Positions 42,307-51,669 are shown, counted from the first letter of the stretch. The stretch: 64,000 bases of DNA from JAKALX01 sp964508715 (GCA_964508715.1 CAZDUX010000009.1:62001-126000); one strand, 5' to 3'. Translations and numbers: made by a program. Notes: generated from the sequence alone by a model not told the origin.

Positions 42307-43020
42307 ATGCCCGTACGCGCCATCTTTTTCGACATGGACGACACACTTCTTGACACCTCGGCCGGGGTTGAGACTTCGTGGGAGATCGCTTGCCGCGAGG
42401 CGTCGCCGCAAATTGGTTGCGAGTGGGGAGAGCTGCGAAGCGCGATCATCTCGGAGATGATGAATTTCTGGAGGGATGAGGCGGCGGCCGAGCACTGGCG
42501 AGTGAAGCTGGTCGAAGCCCGTGAGCACGTCATCGATCTGACGCTCGGTGCGCGGGGCTGGGACCGCGGGCTCACGAAGCTGATCTCCGATCGTTACGGG
42601 ATCGAGCGCGAGACGCGCCTCCAGTTGTTCTCCGACGCCGTGGAGACGCTCGAGACGTTGCGTACGCACGGCTACAAGCTCGGGCTTCTCACGAATGGGC
42701 CGGCCGACATGCAGCGGGGCAAGGTCACCCGGTTCGCACTCGAGCAGTACTTTGATGTCGTTGTCATCGAAGGCGAGTTCGGGAGGGGTAAGCCCCATCG
42801 CGAGGTTTTCGAACATGCGCTCGGGCGTGTGGGCGCGGCACCCGAAGAGGCGTGGCACGTGGGCGACAATCTGTATGCGGATATCGGCGGGGCAAAATCG
42901 GCCGGACTCGAGGCGACCTGGATTCACCGCGACCGGCTCGAACTAAAGGAGAGCGCGCTCCCTGTGCCCGACCGTGTTATTGGCCACCTGGCCGAACTGC
43001 GTGAAGCGCTCAACTGCTGA
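42307..43020 (+). CDS. HAD-superfamily hydrolase, YjjG/TIGR02253-like
   Basis: A 237-residue phosphatase with all four HAD motifs: FFDMDDTLLDT (Asp nucleophile and acid/base), LLTNGPADMQ (Ser/Thr position), GRGKPHREVF (Lys) and VGDNLYADIGGAKSAG (metal). A helical cap lies between motifs I and II. Related proteins dephosphorylate nucleotides or other small phosphates. It reads away from the surface operon. Confidence 0.85.
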   Translation: MPVRAIFFDMDDTLLDTSAGVETSWEIACREASPQIGCEWGELRSAIISEMMNFWRDEAAAEHWRVKLVEAREHVIDLTLGARGWDRGLTKLISDRYGIERETRLQLFSDAVETLETLRTHGYKLGLLTNGPADMQRGKVTRFALEQYFDVVVIEGEFGRGKPHREVFEHALGRVGAAPEEAWHVGDNLYADIGGAKSAGLEATWIHRDRLELKESALPVPDRVIGHLAELREALNC

Positions 43021-43153
43021 TACGGAGTGGATCAGCGGCCGGCAGGTTATTGATCATTTTGCCGAGCGGTTACACGAAATCAGGCATTCCCTGACGGAAC
43101 GACTGGCGGGGCGCCGGTAGTCTCGGGAGCGGCGGCACTCCTGGAGGTACATC

Positions 43154-43978
43154 CTGTCCAGTCGACCCTGGCTGGCGGCGGCACTCGGCATCGTCCTCGC
43201 GACGCTCCCCGGAGCAGCGTTGACCCGACCCGCTGCTGCACTCACGAATTGCACCGTATCGTCGGCGACCCTCGATGGCGAAGAGCAGGCACTCATCGCC
43301 GCGACCAACGACTACCGTGTAGCCAACGGACTGGGCCGCCTCTCGGTCTCATCCGGGCTGCAGCAGACGGCCGAGTGGATGGCCACCGACATGACCACGA
43401 AGGCAGGCTTCAGCCACCGCGATTCGCTTGGCCGGGAGTTCTGGCAGCGCATGCTGGATTGTGGCTACCCCACTCCGGGCGGCGAGAACATCGGAGCAGG
43501 TACTGCTCGTGATACCGGGCAGAAGGCATTCGAACTCTTCCGCAATTCGCCCTCTCATAACGCGATCATGCTCTCACCGGAGTTCACGGAGATCGGCGTC
43601 GCGCGCGCCCAGGGTGGACCGTACGGATGGTACTGGGCGGTGGAGTTTGGACAGGCTGCGGTTTCCGCGGCAGCGGCGCCGACGGTTGCGACAACGCCTG
43701 TGGCACCCACCCCGGCGGCTCCGGCGCCCGCTCCGGCCCGTCCCCTCCTCCAACTCGCCGGGGGCGTGAACCAGGTCGTCTGGCCGTTCGATGACGTGTC
43801 GCCGGGGCAAGCGTTCACGGGGACGAGCGTGTCGACGGTGTATGGCTACGACACACAGACAGGGATGTGGCTGCACTACAGCCCCGGGCTGCCTTCCTAT
43901 GTGCAGACGCTCGGGACACTCCATCGCGGGGAAACGTACTGGGTGTTTGCATCAGGCCCGGCACAGATCGGGGGTTAG
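43154..43978 (+). CDS. Secreted CAP/SCP-domain protein, apparent CTG start
   Basis: About 274 residues. The CAP domain (40-165) contains NDYRVANGLGRLSVSSGLQQTAEW, GFSHRDSLG and a GENIGAG motif, with HNAIMLSPEFTEIGVA and GWYWAVEFG at its end. A Pro/Ala linker leads to a C-terminal beta region. A normal start is lacking: ATG and GTG are absent upstream, and TTG at 43220 would remove the export signal. Reading from CTG, 6 bases after GGAGG, gives SSRPWLAAALGIVLATLPGA, a textbook signal peptide. Such proteins are secreted and poorly understood in bacteria. Confidence 0.75.
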   Translation: MSSRPWLAAALGIVLATLPGAALTRPAAALTNCTVSSATLDGEEQALIAATNDYRVANGLGRLSVSSGLQQTAEWMATDMTTKAGFSHRDSLGREFWQRMLDCGYPTPGGENIGAGTARDTGQKAFELFRNSPSHNAIMLSPEFTEIGVARAQGGPYGWYWAVEFGQAAVSAAAAPTVATTPVAPTPAAPAPAPARPLLQLAGGVNQVVWPFDDVSPGQAFTGTSVSTVYGYDTQTGMWLHYSPGLPSYVQTLGTLHRGETYWVFASGPAQIGG

Positions 43979-44550
43979 GGTTCGTTGAACGATGCTGGCC
44001 GGTTCGCCCAGTCGGGGGGAAAGCGCATCTGGGCACCGCCTTCTGGACAGTAGTGGGCAAAGATGTCGCCCTCGAAGGGCAGATGCGGGACATAGGGGGT
44101 TCGGCGAGCGGGCTGTAACCTCCGCCATTGCCGGCGGACGCTGAGCCGGCCGTTATCGCGCCGGAGGCAACTGCCGAGATTGTCGTAGATCCAACGCCAG
44201 GCTGCCCAGCGTTCGGGCCCGACGGTGAATTCATGCTGCCAGAATTCGGGCGGATGGTCGCCGGGGATGACGGCGTGCGTCAGTTCATGCTTGGCGATGA
44301 AGGCAAGCACCTCTCGCGGGGTGGCAGGGTGGTTCAGCACCGGGTGGAAGTAAATAACGTGCTGCCCGTGGCCCATGAGGTTGTACCAGATGCAGGCGAG
44401 CGGTGAACCCCGCGAGCGGCCGATACGGACTTCGTAGCGGTCGCTGATTTCGGGGAAGAAGGCGGCGCGGATCTCCTCGACCATCGCATCGAGATCGAAG
44501 CCAACTTCGCTCGGGACGGGACGGAAGAGGAAGGGCTGGTACTTCTGCAC
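43975..44550 (-). CDS. HExxH zinc metalloprotease-like protein
   Basis: A 191-residue protein with AKHELTHAVIPGDHPPEFWQHE: HELTH is the zinc motif, and the following His/Glu-rich stretch (HPPEFWQHE) offers the third ligand, as in YgjP/M48-like and SprT-like peptidases. No membrane segments are seen. The N-terminal 70 residues are mixed alpha/beta. It converges with the CAP gene with a 4-base overlap. Confidence 0.75.
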   Translation of the reverse strand: MQKYQPFLFRPVPSEVGFDLDAMVEEIRAAFFPEISDRYEVRIGRSRGSPLACIWYNLMGHGQHVIYFHPVLNHPATPREVLAFIAKHELTHAVIPGDHPPEFWQHEFTVGPERWAAWRWIYDNLGSCLRRDNGRLSVRRQWRRLQPARRTPYVPHLPFEGDIFAHYCPEGGAQMRFPPDWANRPASFNEP

Positions 44551-44616
44551 AGGCAGGACTCCGATGAACGACGGAGGCCGATTTTGCCACGGATCGGCGG
44601 GCGCCGGTGTACTGAT

Positions 44617-45369
44617 TCAGGCGGTAACGCGGGACTCCTGCCAGGCAGTGGCCATCGCCTGGCCATCGAATTCGCCGGCCCGGCGTTCGCCCTCTGCATT
44701 GTTATGCCAGCGGGCGGCATTGAGGCCGGTCTGCAGTTCCTGTTTCGTGAGCGGCCGGTCGGCATAGATGAAGCGGACATGGAGATCGCGACAGATTGCA
44801 TCCATCCGCCGCCGCACCTCAGCGACGCGTGTACGTGAACGCATTCGCCGCCTTACGTTCCCTTCTGGCGACCAGTTCCACCCGTCTGTGCCGCGGACAA
44901 TGACGACTGCATTTTCGTTGCGGACAACGCGACGGAGGGCCAACTCCAGCGACGTAGCTACCTCCTCCGGCGTGAAGTAGGTTGCGCCGGGGAGTACTCG
45001 CATGAGCGAGCGGCGGACGGCCTGCGCGATGCGGTTATCGGCAAACCAGGGGGCATCGCCGACACGAACCCCCGTTCGCCCAAGCCATCGACCCACCGGG
45101 CCAAGGTGCCGTTCGAACCAGAGGGGGATGGACTCGTAGCCATACCAGAACCAGTTGATGCGGAGGACGACGATGTCCGGTTCGAACTCATCCATCCAAC
45201 GGCCAACCATGTCCGGGAATGCCGCGTTCGGCCACGCACGCTTGAGGATCGTATCGACGGACTCGCCCATGGCGTCAGCGAGAATTTGCTCCGCGATCTT
45301 CCAGCCGCGCTGTTCTTCCGGGAGATCCGGGGTGTCGTCGTTGCTGGTGCCGAGACGAAGTACGCGCAT
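44617..45369 (-). CDS. SGNH-hydrolase-like protein
   Basis: A 250-residue protein with an N-terminal LRLGTSNDDTPDL that may stand for the GDSL block (Ser9 as nucleophile), an Asn in VLRINWFWYG for block III, and ARWHNNAEGERRAGE, in which His provides block V. The match is clear in order and spacing but not in exact wording. Arg- and Trp-rich stretches are frequent. No signal peptide. Substrate unknown. Confidence 0.55.
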   Translation of the reverse strand: MRVLRLGTSNDDTPDLPEEQRGWKIAEQILADAMGESVDTILKRAWPNAAFPDMVGRWMDEFEPDIVVLRINWFWYGYESIPLWFERHLGPVGRWLGRTGVRVGDAPWFADNRIAQAVRRSLMRVLPGATYFTPEEVATSLELALRRVVRNENAVVIVRGTDGWNWSPEGNVRRRMRSRTRVAEVRRRMDAICRDLHVRFIYADRPLTKQELQTGLNAARWHNNAEGERRAGEFDGQAMATAWQESRVTA

Positions 45370-45468
45370 CCCGACGGCATTCTACATCGATCGAATGTAA
45401 TCCCCAATTCCAAGTACTCGGTCCTGTTATGGGGCGGGCGTACTTTCACGGCGGTCTCTCGTGGGAGA

Positions 45469-46437
45469 TCAGAAGCCGTTGGTGCCGTCGGTGAAACGGA
45501 GCGCATCGAGAAGGATGCCGTCAATCGCCATCTCCCAGTGGAGGTGGGCACCGGTAGAAAGCCCGGTGTTGCCGCTCAGGGCGATGGCGTCGCCCGCTTC
45601 GACGAGTTGGCCCTCGGTGACTTCGATCTGGCTGAGGTGGGCATAGCCGGAGTAGAGCCCGCCGCCGTGGTCGATGATGACCATGTTGCCGCGGACCGTG
45701 AGCTTTTCGGCGAGCACGACACGGCCACGGTTCGTCGCATGTACAGGAGTCCCTTCGGGGACACCGATATCGGTCCCGCCATGGTGGCCGGATGGGGTCG
45801 AGCCATTGATTGAGCGCTGTTCACCCATACGGGCGGTAAGGGGGCCATCGGCGGGAAGTTGCCAGGGTCCCGTCCACAACTTCTCGGGAGTAACGTTGGC
45901 GTAGAGCGCCTTCAGCCTCGCCGATTCGGCGGCGACCACCTGGGGGTCCAGGAAGTCGGTCGTCTGCTGGCTGGTGAACTGGAGGCTGTCGACGGTCCAG
46001 TTCGTCTTGACCACGGTGACGGTGTCGGAGAGCGTTCCGGTCGTGCCATTGGGAAGGGTCACATCCGCCTTGAGGGGGGCGGGCCCAACCGGATCCTCCG
46101 CGTCGACACCAACGAACGTGTACATACTCTGCTTGCCCTGGGTGAGCGGATACGTCCGGCCAAGGAAGCTGATGCTCCCCTTTGCAACGCTGCCGGTGAT
46201 CGAGACGAGCACGGCGCCCGCCTGGTAGACGCTGGTAGCGGAGAGCAGGAGTTCGGGCTCGGCAAGCGTGGTTGGCGTTGGTGTGGGGCCGGGCGGCGGC
46301 GCGGCCATGCCCGGCGATGTCGTGGCGATTGGGCTGGCGATGCGAACCTGGACACCCTTACCCGAGTCGGATTGGCACGCGGAGAATGCCATCACGAGAA
46401 GGACGACCTGGAGTGCTACAGCAATCCGCCGGACCAT
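45469..46437 (-). CDS. M23-family peptidase lipoprotein
   Basis: A 322-residue lipoprotein: the signal VALQVVLLVMAFSAC ends in a lipobox Cys, followed by a Thr/Pro-rich linker. The C-terminal LytM domain has HHGGTDIGVPEGTPV (first His and Asp ligands) and GAHLHWEM (HxH), so the zinc site is complete. Family members cut peptidoglycan cross-bridges or act as regulators of amidases. It is divergent from larB, with 70 bases between the starts. Confidence 0.9.
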   Translation of the reverse strand: MVRRIAVALQVVLLVMAFSACQSDSGKGVQVRIASPIATTSPGMAAPPPGPTPTPTTLAEPELLLSATSVYQAGAVLVSITGSVAKGSISFLGRTYPLTQGKQSMYTFVGVDAEDPVGPAPLKADVTLPNGTTGTLSDTVTVVKTNWTVDSLQFTSQQTTDFLDPQVVAAESARLKALYANVTPEKLWTGPWQLPADGPLTARMGEQRSINGSTPSGHHGGTDIGVPEGTPVHATNRGRVVLAEKLTVRGNMVIIDHGGGLYSGYAHLSQIEVTEGQLVEAGDAIALSGNTGLSTGAHLHWEMAIDGILLDALRFTDGTNGF

Positions 46438-46507
46438 CTCCTCATGTTCGGCCGGGTGGATTCAAGGGTCGACCATGATACGCCGCGTGGTGCCGTACAC
46501 TTGGCAC

Positions 46508-47293
46508 ATGGATAGCGAGGCAGTCCGGCAACTACTGGGGGAGGTCGCCTCGGGCATGCGCGGCGTGGATGATGCTGTGCGGCAGCTGGAGACGGCACCG
46601 TTCGAGGACCTGGGGTTCGCCGCAGTCGACCATCACCGGGCAATGCGCGACGGGCTGCCCGAGGTTGTGCTGGCGATGGGGAAGACTCCGCACCAGGTGG
46701 CGGAGATCGCGCGACGGGTGTTCGGTGCCGCTGGCCGGGTGCTGGTGACGCGCGTCGAGCCTGCACATATCGAAGCGCTCGGGAGCGTGCTCCCGGGGAT
46801 CGAGCATGACGCGCACGCACGGCTGGCATGGTTCGACCCCGAGCCGCGGCCGCGGGCGGGGAACGTGGCCGTCGTCTCCGCCGGGACTTCGGACATCCCG
46901 GTGGCGGAGGAGGCCGCAATTACCGCGGAAATGATCGGCGCCACGGTGCATCGGCACTACGACGTTGGCGTCGCGGGGCTGCATCGCCTGGCAGGCAGAA
47001 TCGAGGGACTTCGGGCCGCGAACGCGCTCGTCGTCGTTGCGGGGATGGAGGGTGCGCTACCGAGTGTGATTGGCGGGCTCGTCGCGAACCCCGTGATTGC
47101 CGTGCCAACCTCGATCGGCTATGGCGCATCGTTCGGTGGGCTCGCCGCCCTGCTGGGTATGTTGAACAGCTGTGCAACGGGGATTGCGGTCGTCAATATC
47201 GATAATGGGTTCGGGGCGGGATTCATGGCGGCGACGATCAACAAGCTGGCGATTGGCGTATGCCACCCGCTGGCAGCCGGGCTGGACGCGTGA
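46508..47293 (+). CDS. larB: Nickel-pincer cofactor biosynthesis protein LarB
   Basis: A 261-residue protein with the PurE-like core of LarB: VVSAGTSDIPVAEEAAITAE, HRHYDVGVAGLHRL, VVVAGMEGALPSVIGGLV and VAVPTSIGYGASFGGLAALLGMLNSCA. LarB carboxylates and hydrolyses nicotinic acid adenine dinucleotide in the first step of nickel-pincer nucleotide synthesis. Its stop codon overlaps the larC start (GTGA), so translation is coupled. Confidence 0.93.
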   Translation: MDSEAVRQLLGEVASGMRGVDDAVRQLETAPFEDLGFAAVDHHRAMRDGLPEVVLAMGKTPHQVAEIARRVFGAAGRVLVTRVEPAHIEALGSVLPGIEHDAHARLAWFDPEPRPRAGNVAVVSAGTSDIPVAEEAAITAEMIGATVHRHYDVGVAGLHRLAGRIEGLRAANALVVVAGMEGALPSVIGGLVANPVIAVPTSIGYGASFGGLAALLGMLNSCATGIAVVNIDNGFGAGFMAATINKLAIGVCHPLAAGLDA

Positions 47294-48477
47294 GCGGGCG
47301 AATCCTCGTCTTCGATTGCTTTTCGGGGATCGCGGGGGACATGACGATCGCCTCGCTGGTATCGGCGGGGGCGTCGCTCGATGCGGTGGTGGCCGGACTG
47401 CGAAGAATGCCGCTACCAGCGTTCGAGCTGAGGACAGAAACGGTGACTCGCGGCGGCATTCGTGCCCTGCACCTCGAGGTTCAGCTGAGCGAGGAACGGA
47501 CGTATCAGCCAGACGAGATGCGGGAGATGATGCGGACCGCCGCCTTTACACCACGTGTCGAAGAACGAGCACTTGCCGCCATCGACTGGCTGGAGCGAGG
47601 CGAGGCGGGTGCGCACGAAACGAACCGCCCGCACCTCCACGAGGCTGGCGGGGTCGACGCGGTGATTGACCTGGTGGGGAGTATGCTGGCACTCGAAGAC
47701 CTGGACGTGGCGGAGTGCTGGTGTCCGGTGGTAGCTGTGGGGGCGGGCACGATTGCCCGGACATCGCATGGTCCAATCCCTGCAGCTCCTGGGCCGGCAG
47801 CGATGCACATCCTCCGAAAGGCCGGTTTTGCGCAGCGATTCGCCGAGGTTACCCACGAGCTCGTCACGCCGACGGGGGCGGCCATCCTCGCCGCGGTGGC
47901 AAAGCCGGGCCCGGCAACGATGACGGTGATCGCCCACGGTGCTGGCGCGGGAACGTTCGACCCGGCGAACCGGCCAAATGCCCTGCGGGTCTTCATCGGC
48001 GAGGCTGCATCTTCGGTTGTACCACCGGAGCTCCCAAGGGTGGTCGAACTCGCGGCAAATATCGATGACATGACGCCGGAGCTGCTGGCGAATGCCCGGG
48101 ACGAGATGCTGAAGGCGGGGGCACTCGACGCCTGGCTCGAGCCAATCGGGATGAAGAAGGGGCGTGCTGCGACGAAGCTCTGTGTCCTGGTGCACCCTTC
48201 GGACGAAGAGAGGCTGGCCGGGGCGATTCTGCGAGAGACGACAACGCTGGGCGTCCGGGCGACCGAATGGCGGCGGTACGTGGCCGGCCGGCGGGTCGAG
48301 ACGTTCGCAAGCTCACTTGGCGACGTCCGGGTGAAAGTACGCGACTGGCAGGGTGGGCTGCGCGGTGAACCCGAGTTCGAGGATGTGCGGGTGGTCGCCG
48401 AGCGGACAGGGTTGCCAGCTGTCGAGGTTTCGCGCCGCGTGGCTGCCGAGTGGAGCCGCTCGACGGCGCGGCTATAA
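47290..48477 (+). CDS. larC: Nickel insertion protein LarC (single open frame)
   Basis: A 395-residue protein: LVFDCFSGIAGDMTIASLV at the N-terminus, HLHEAGGVDAVIDLVGSMLALE in the LarC1-like part, and a LarC2-like part with NIDDMTPELLANARDEML. LarC inserts nickel into the pincer cofactor in a CTP-dependent way. In Lactobacillus plantarum it is made from larC1 and larC2 by programmed frameshifting; here both parts lie in one frame with no shift needed. LarE and the LarA racemase are not in the window. Confidence 0.93.
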   Translation: MSGRILVFDCFSGIAGDMTIASLVSAGASLDAVVAGLRRMPLPAFELRTETVTRGGIRALHLEVQLSEERTYQPDEMREMMRTAAFTPRVEERALAAIDWLERGEAGAHETNRPHLHEAGGVDAVIDLVGSMLALEDLDVAECWCPVVAVGAGTIARTSHGPIPAAPGPAAMHILRKAGFAQRFAEVTHELVTPTGAAILAAVAKPGPATMTVIAHGAGAGTFDPANRPNALRVFIGEAASSVVPPELPRVVELAANIDDMTPELLANARDEMLKAGALDAWLEPIGMKKGRAATKLCVLVHPSDEERLAGAILRETTTLGVRATEWRRYVAGRRVETFASSLGDVRVKVRDWQGGLRGEPEFEDVRVVAERTGLPAVEVSRRVAAEWSRSTARL

Positions 48478-48820
48478 CGCATCCCCGCGCATCTTGCTCC
48501 TGGTGCAATCCGCCGGGGCGTCATGATCGCAGCGGGATTGCGGCGGATACGGAAGATCGTGCGCCAGGGAGGGGCGGGGCCAGCGCGCGACAGCCTCATG
48601 CAAACGACGACACCTGCTTGTAGTCGGCTCGAGTTCGTCTACGCGCATCACCGCATGGCCGGCAGCAGGGACGGACAGCGACATGCATGATTTCCGCCAC
48701 CGGCCCGTGGTGACTGCCGGGCAGGGCCGTTCGACCCAACGACAGGGGATCTATGGATCCTGTTGTTTCTTCGCCAGTCGCCGATGCTGGGCCGACATCC
48801 ATAGCGGAAAGGAGAAGGCG
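48478..48820. other. 343-base interval without a confident gene
   Basis: Between larC and the small gene. It holds a 55-codon + strand frame starting at 48524 and a 58-codon minus-strand frame ending inside the larC stop; both have mediocre codon character and no motif, so I do not call either. A CGGCCC...GGGCCG inverted repeat (48701-48729) and a near-palindromic GGATCTATGGATCC are present. Its last 100 bases presumably include the promoter of the next gene. Confidence 0.4.
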
Positions 48821-49015
48821 ATGACGAACGTTCGCATACGACCTGAAGGCCGGTTCTGGGTGGCTATCCTCGACGGTGACGAGGACGACCGGTTGCGATT
48901 CCCGAGCATGGACGCGGCAGTGGACTGGGCGTTCCGCTCCACGCTTCGTCAGCGCCCGTTGACGATCGCGCTGGAGCAGACGCCGAGGGAGGAACTGGTG
49001 CTCTGCGAAAAGTAG
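48821..49015 (+). CDS. Small hypothetical protein
   Basis: A 64-residue alpha/beta protein, NVRIRPEGRFWVAILDGDE followed by an amphipathic helix (SMDAAVDWAFRSTL), ending with a beta strand. The fold suggests a short HicB-like or DUF-type domain, but I do not recognise it. It has an excellent ribosome-binding site (AAAGGAGAAGG), which is the main support for the start. The Crp/Fnr gene follows on the same strand after 121 bases. Confidence 0.6.
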   Translation: MTNVRIRPEGRFWVAILDGDEDDRLRFPSMDAAVDWAFRSTLRQRPLTIALEQTPREELVLCEK

Positions 49016-49136
49016 AGCAGGCGCGCCGAACGAGCGGCTGCCGGGCTGGACCAAATCCGGGACGGGACTACGACCAAAGTCCCTGTTGAGCCGGGCTGTT
49101 TGCGATCTAGAGTGGCCTTCGGGAAAGAGGATCGCG

Positions 49137-49826
49137 ATGACACAGACGATGGCACAAGAGCCAACCGCCGGGCAGATGATGCGAGAGGTACCACTCCTCG
49201 CCCGCCTCGGCGATGATGACCTCCAGGCGCTTGGTTCCCGCGGCAGACTGCGCAAGTTCGCCCCGGGCACCGTCATCTTTTACGAAGGCGAGCCGGGGGA
49301 CGCGCTGCATGTGGTGTACGACGGGCGCGTGCGCATCAGCACTCTCTCTGGCGGAGGTGCCGAGGCTACACTCGCGCTCGTGGGCAAGGGCGACTTCTTC
49401 GGCGAGTTCGCGCTGCTCGACGGCGGCCTGCGGTCGGCAACCGCAACCGCGGTCGTTTCGACGACCACGTTCGTCGTGACTCGCGACGACTTCGTGACAT
49501 GGATCAGTGAGCATCCACGGGCAGCACTCGCCCTCCTCGAGACGCTCTCGCTACGGCTCCGGCGGACTGACGAAGCGTTCACCGACCTCTCGTTCCTCGA
49601 GCTGCCACAGCGGCTGGCCAAGAAGCTCGTGGCGCTTGCGGGCACCGGTCACGGCAGGAAGCCGGGCCGGATCGAGATCACCCAGTCGGAGCTGGGATCG
49701 ATGCTGAGCGTCAGCCGCGAGAGCGTAAACAAGCAGCTCAACCAGTTCCAGCGGGACGGCTGGATCAGGCTCAGCCGGGGGGCGGTAACGGTGATAGATA
49801 TGGAAGCGTTGCGAAACTTCTCATAG
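49137..49826 (+). CDS. Crp/Fnr-family transcriptional regulator
   Basis: A 229-residue regulator. The cyclic-nucleotide-binding beta-barrel spans about 20-135, with GEFALLDGGLRSATATAVV as the phosphate-binding-cassette region. The C-terminal winged helix has ITQSELGSMLSVSRESVNKQL as recognition element. The FNR cysteine ligands are absent, so it is not an FNR-type oxygen sensor. The cassette ends RSATA, as in CRP proteins that bind cAMP or a related ligand, but a ligand cannot be assigned. Confidence 0.9.
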   Translation: MTQTMAQEPTAGQMMREVPLLARLGDDDLQALGSRGRLRKFAPGTVIFYEGEPGDALHVVYDGRVRISTLSGGGAEATLALVGKGDFFGEFALLDGGLRSATATAVVSTTTFVVTRDDFVTWISEHPRAALALLETLSLRLRRTDEAFTDLSFLELPQRLAKKLVALAGTGHGRKPGRIEITQSELGSMLSVSRESVNKQLNQFQRDGWIRLSRGAVTVIDMEALRNFS

Positions 49827-49904
49827 CAACAAGCAGTTTCCCCGTAGAGGATCGTGATCTCTACAATGGGAGTTCGACCAGGCACGCCCCGGCCGATGTC
49901 GCCC

Positions 49905-51161
49905 ATGTACAAACGCACCACGCTCCCCAACGGACTCCGCATCGTCAGCGGTGAAATGCCGCACACGCGCTCGGCCACTGTCAGCATCTATGTTGGTGCT
50001 GGCAGCAGGTATGAACTCGACCACGAGGCCGGGCTCAGCCACTTCCTTGAGCACATGCTGTTCAAAGGAGCGAGCCGGCGCCCGACGGCCCGGGAGATCT
50101 CCGAGGCGATCGAGTCGTTCGGCGGGATGCACAACGCTGCCACTGACCGCGAAGTGACGGTGTATTACGCGAAGGTACCGCACACCGAAGCTGCGGCGAC
50201 GATCGATATCCTTTCCGATATGGTGCGCGATCCGATCATGGATGGTGCCGAACTCGAGAAGGAGCGCCACGTCATCCTCGAGGAGTTGGCTGCGGTTGAG
50301 GATAGTCCGGGTGAACTGGCCGGTATCCTGATTGACGAGACGCTCTGGCCACACCAGCCACTCGGCCGAAACGTGGGCGGCACCGAGGAGAGCGTACGAT
50401 CGCTGCCCCTTGCCGCCGTCAACCGCTATCTCAAGGCGCAGTATGTCCCTTCGAACATGGTGCTGGTGGTTGCAGGAAACATCGAACACGAACGCGTGGT
50501 GAATGATGCGGCCCGCTGGCTCGGCGACATGCCGGTTGCAACGCCCGGGGCCTGGTATCCGGTTCGCGACCGGAACGACAGCCCCCGGCTCGCGATCCAC
50601 AACAAGGCGACCGAACAGGCGCACATCTGCATCGCCTATCCGAGTGTGGCGCTCGATCATCCGGATCGGTATGCGGTCGACCTCGTAAGCACCGTTCTCG
50701 GCGAAGGGATGTCGAGCCGCCTCTTCCTCGAACTTCGCGAAGAGCGCGCCCTCGTCTACGACGTGCATAGCTACCCGACGGAGTTTCGGGATACCGGTTC
50801 GTTCACCATCTATGCAGGGTGCGACCCGGAGAATGCACGCATCACGGTCGAATCGGCACTGGCAGAGGCCGAGAAGCTGGTGAGGTGCCTGCCGGCCGAG
50901 GAGTTGGAGAAGGGCAAGTCGATGGCCCGAGGGCGCATCCAGTTACGTATGGAAGATACGCGCTCAGTTGCCGGCTGGCTCGGCTCGCAGGAGCTCTTGC
51001 TCGGGCAGATCCTGACTGTCGACGATGTGGTTGAACAGATCAATAACGTCTCGATGGACGACTTCATGCGCGTAGCGAAGACCATCCTCGACCCCGGGCG
51101 GGCCGTCCTGGCGGCGGTTGGGCCGTTCGAAGACGAGTCAACATTCGCCGGGCTCATCTAG
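49905..51161 (+). CDS. M16-family zinc peptidase
   Basis: About 418 residues, starting TTLPNGLRIVSGEMP with the inverted zinc motif HFLEHMLFKG (HxxEH) and a further Glu about 75 residues on. FGGMHNAATDREVTVYYAKV is the substrate-binding beta-hairpin typical of the processing-peptidase-like (PqqL/YmxG) group. The inactive second half common to M16 proteins follows. The true start is uncertain: ATG codons at 49866 and 49896 and a GTG at 49854 are also in frame. The next gene begins 22 bases after the stop. Confidence 0.9.
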   Translation: MYKRTTLPNGLRIVSGEMPHTRSATVSIYVGAGSRYELDHEAGLSHFLEHMLFKGASRRPTAREISEAIESFGGMHNAATDREVTVYYAKVPHTEAAATIDILSDMVRDPIMDGAELEKERHVILEELAAVEDSPGELAGILIDETLWPHQPLGRNVGGTEESVRSLPLAAVNRYLKAQYVPSNMVLVVAGNIEHERVVNDAARWLGDMPVATPGAWYPVRDRNDSPRLAIHNKATEQAHICIAYPSVALDHPDRYAVDLVSTVLGEGMSSRLFLELREERALVYDVHSYPTEFRDTGSFTIYAGCDPENARITVESALAEAEKLVRCLPAEELEKGKSMARGRIQLRMEDTRSVAGWLGSQELLLGQILTVDDVVEQINNVSMDDFMRVAKTILDPGRAVLAAVGPFEDESTFAGLI

Positions 51162-51183
51162 GCGGGGACTGACAGGGGGCGAG

Positions 51184-51669
51184 ATGCGGTCCGCATATTT
51201 CGGGCAGCCGAGCACGACCTTCCAACCAGGCGGGACGCACATCACGGTCTACCTGGTACCGGTCTTCGAAGGGCGGCTAACGGTCTTCGATGTGGCTGCG
51301 CGCGAGGCACGCGGCCGCTGGCTGCCATGGGACGTACTCGATTGGGCCGAAAACCCTTATGAAGCGGCCTCGCGGCTGGCCGACCAGTGGTGCGATGTGG
51401 CGCTCAAGGATCTCGTGCTCACAGACGTGCTGTCGCTACCGTTTGAAGGTGAGGGATGGGAGCTGGCCATCATCTTCCGGGCGGACCTGGCGAGCCCTGC
51501 GCGAGGGGACTCGGACCGCATCCCACACCTCTTCGCCAGGGGTGAGTTCGATGCTATCGGCGCGTTTGACCCGGTCGACCTCGAACGATGGGTGAAAGGC
51601 GGCACTCACGCAGAGGAATCACCCGCCGACGCCAACACGGGGAGCAACGATTCGCGGCTGCTGTTCTAG
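51184..51669 (+). CDS. Nudix-fold-like protein without a Nudix box
   Basis: A 161-residue protein with alternating strands (THITVYLVPVFEGRLTVFDV, GWELAIIFRADL) and a helix EAASRLADQWCDVAL where a Nudix box would be. The GxxxxxEx7REUxEExGU residues are missing, so hydrolase activity is unlikely. The final 25 residues are disordered. It has a GGGGGCGAG ribosome-binding site and is co-directional with the M16 peptidase. Family assignment is tentative. Confidence 0.5.
   Translation: MRSAYFGQPSTTFQPGGTHITVYLVPVFEGRLTVFDVAAREARGRWLPWDVLDWAENPYEAASRLADQWCDVALKDLVLTDVLSLPFEGEGWELAIIFRADLASPARGDSDRIPHLFARGEFDAIGAFDPVDLERWVKGGTHAEESPADANTGSNDSRLLF

Noticed and set aside
48524..48691. 55-codon + strand frame after larC
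   Set aside because: No ribosome-binding site, weak codon preference and no motif, so it cannot be supported.
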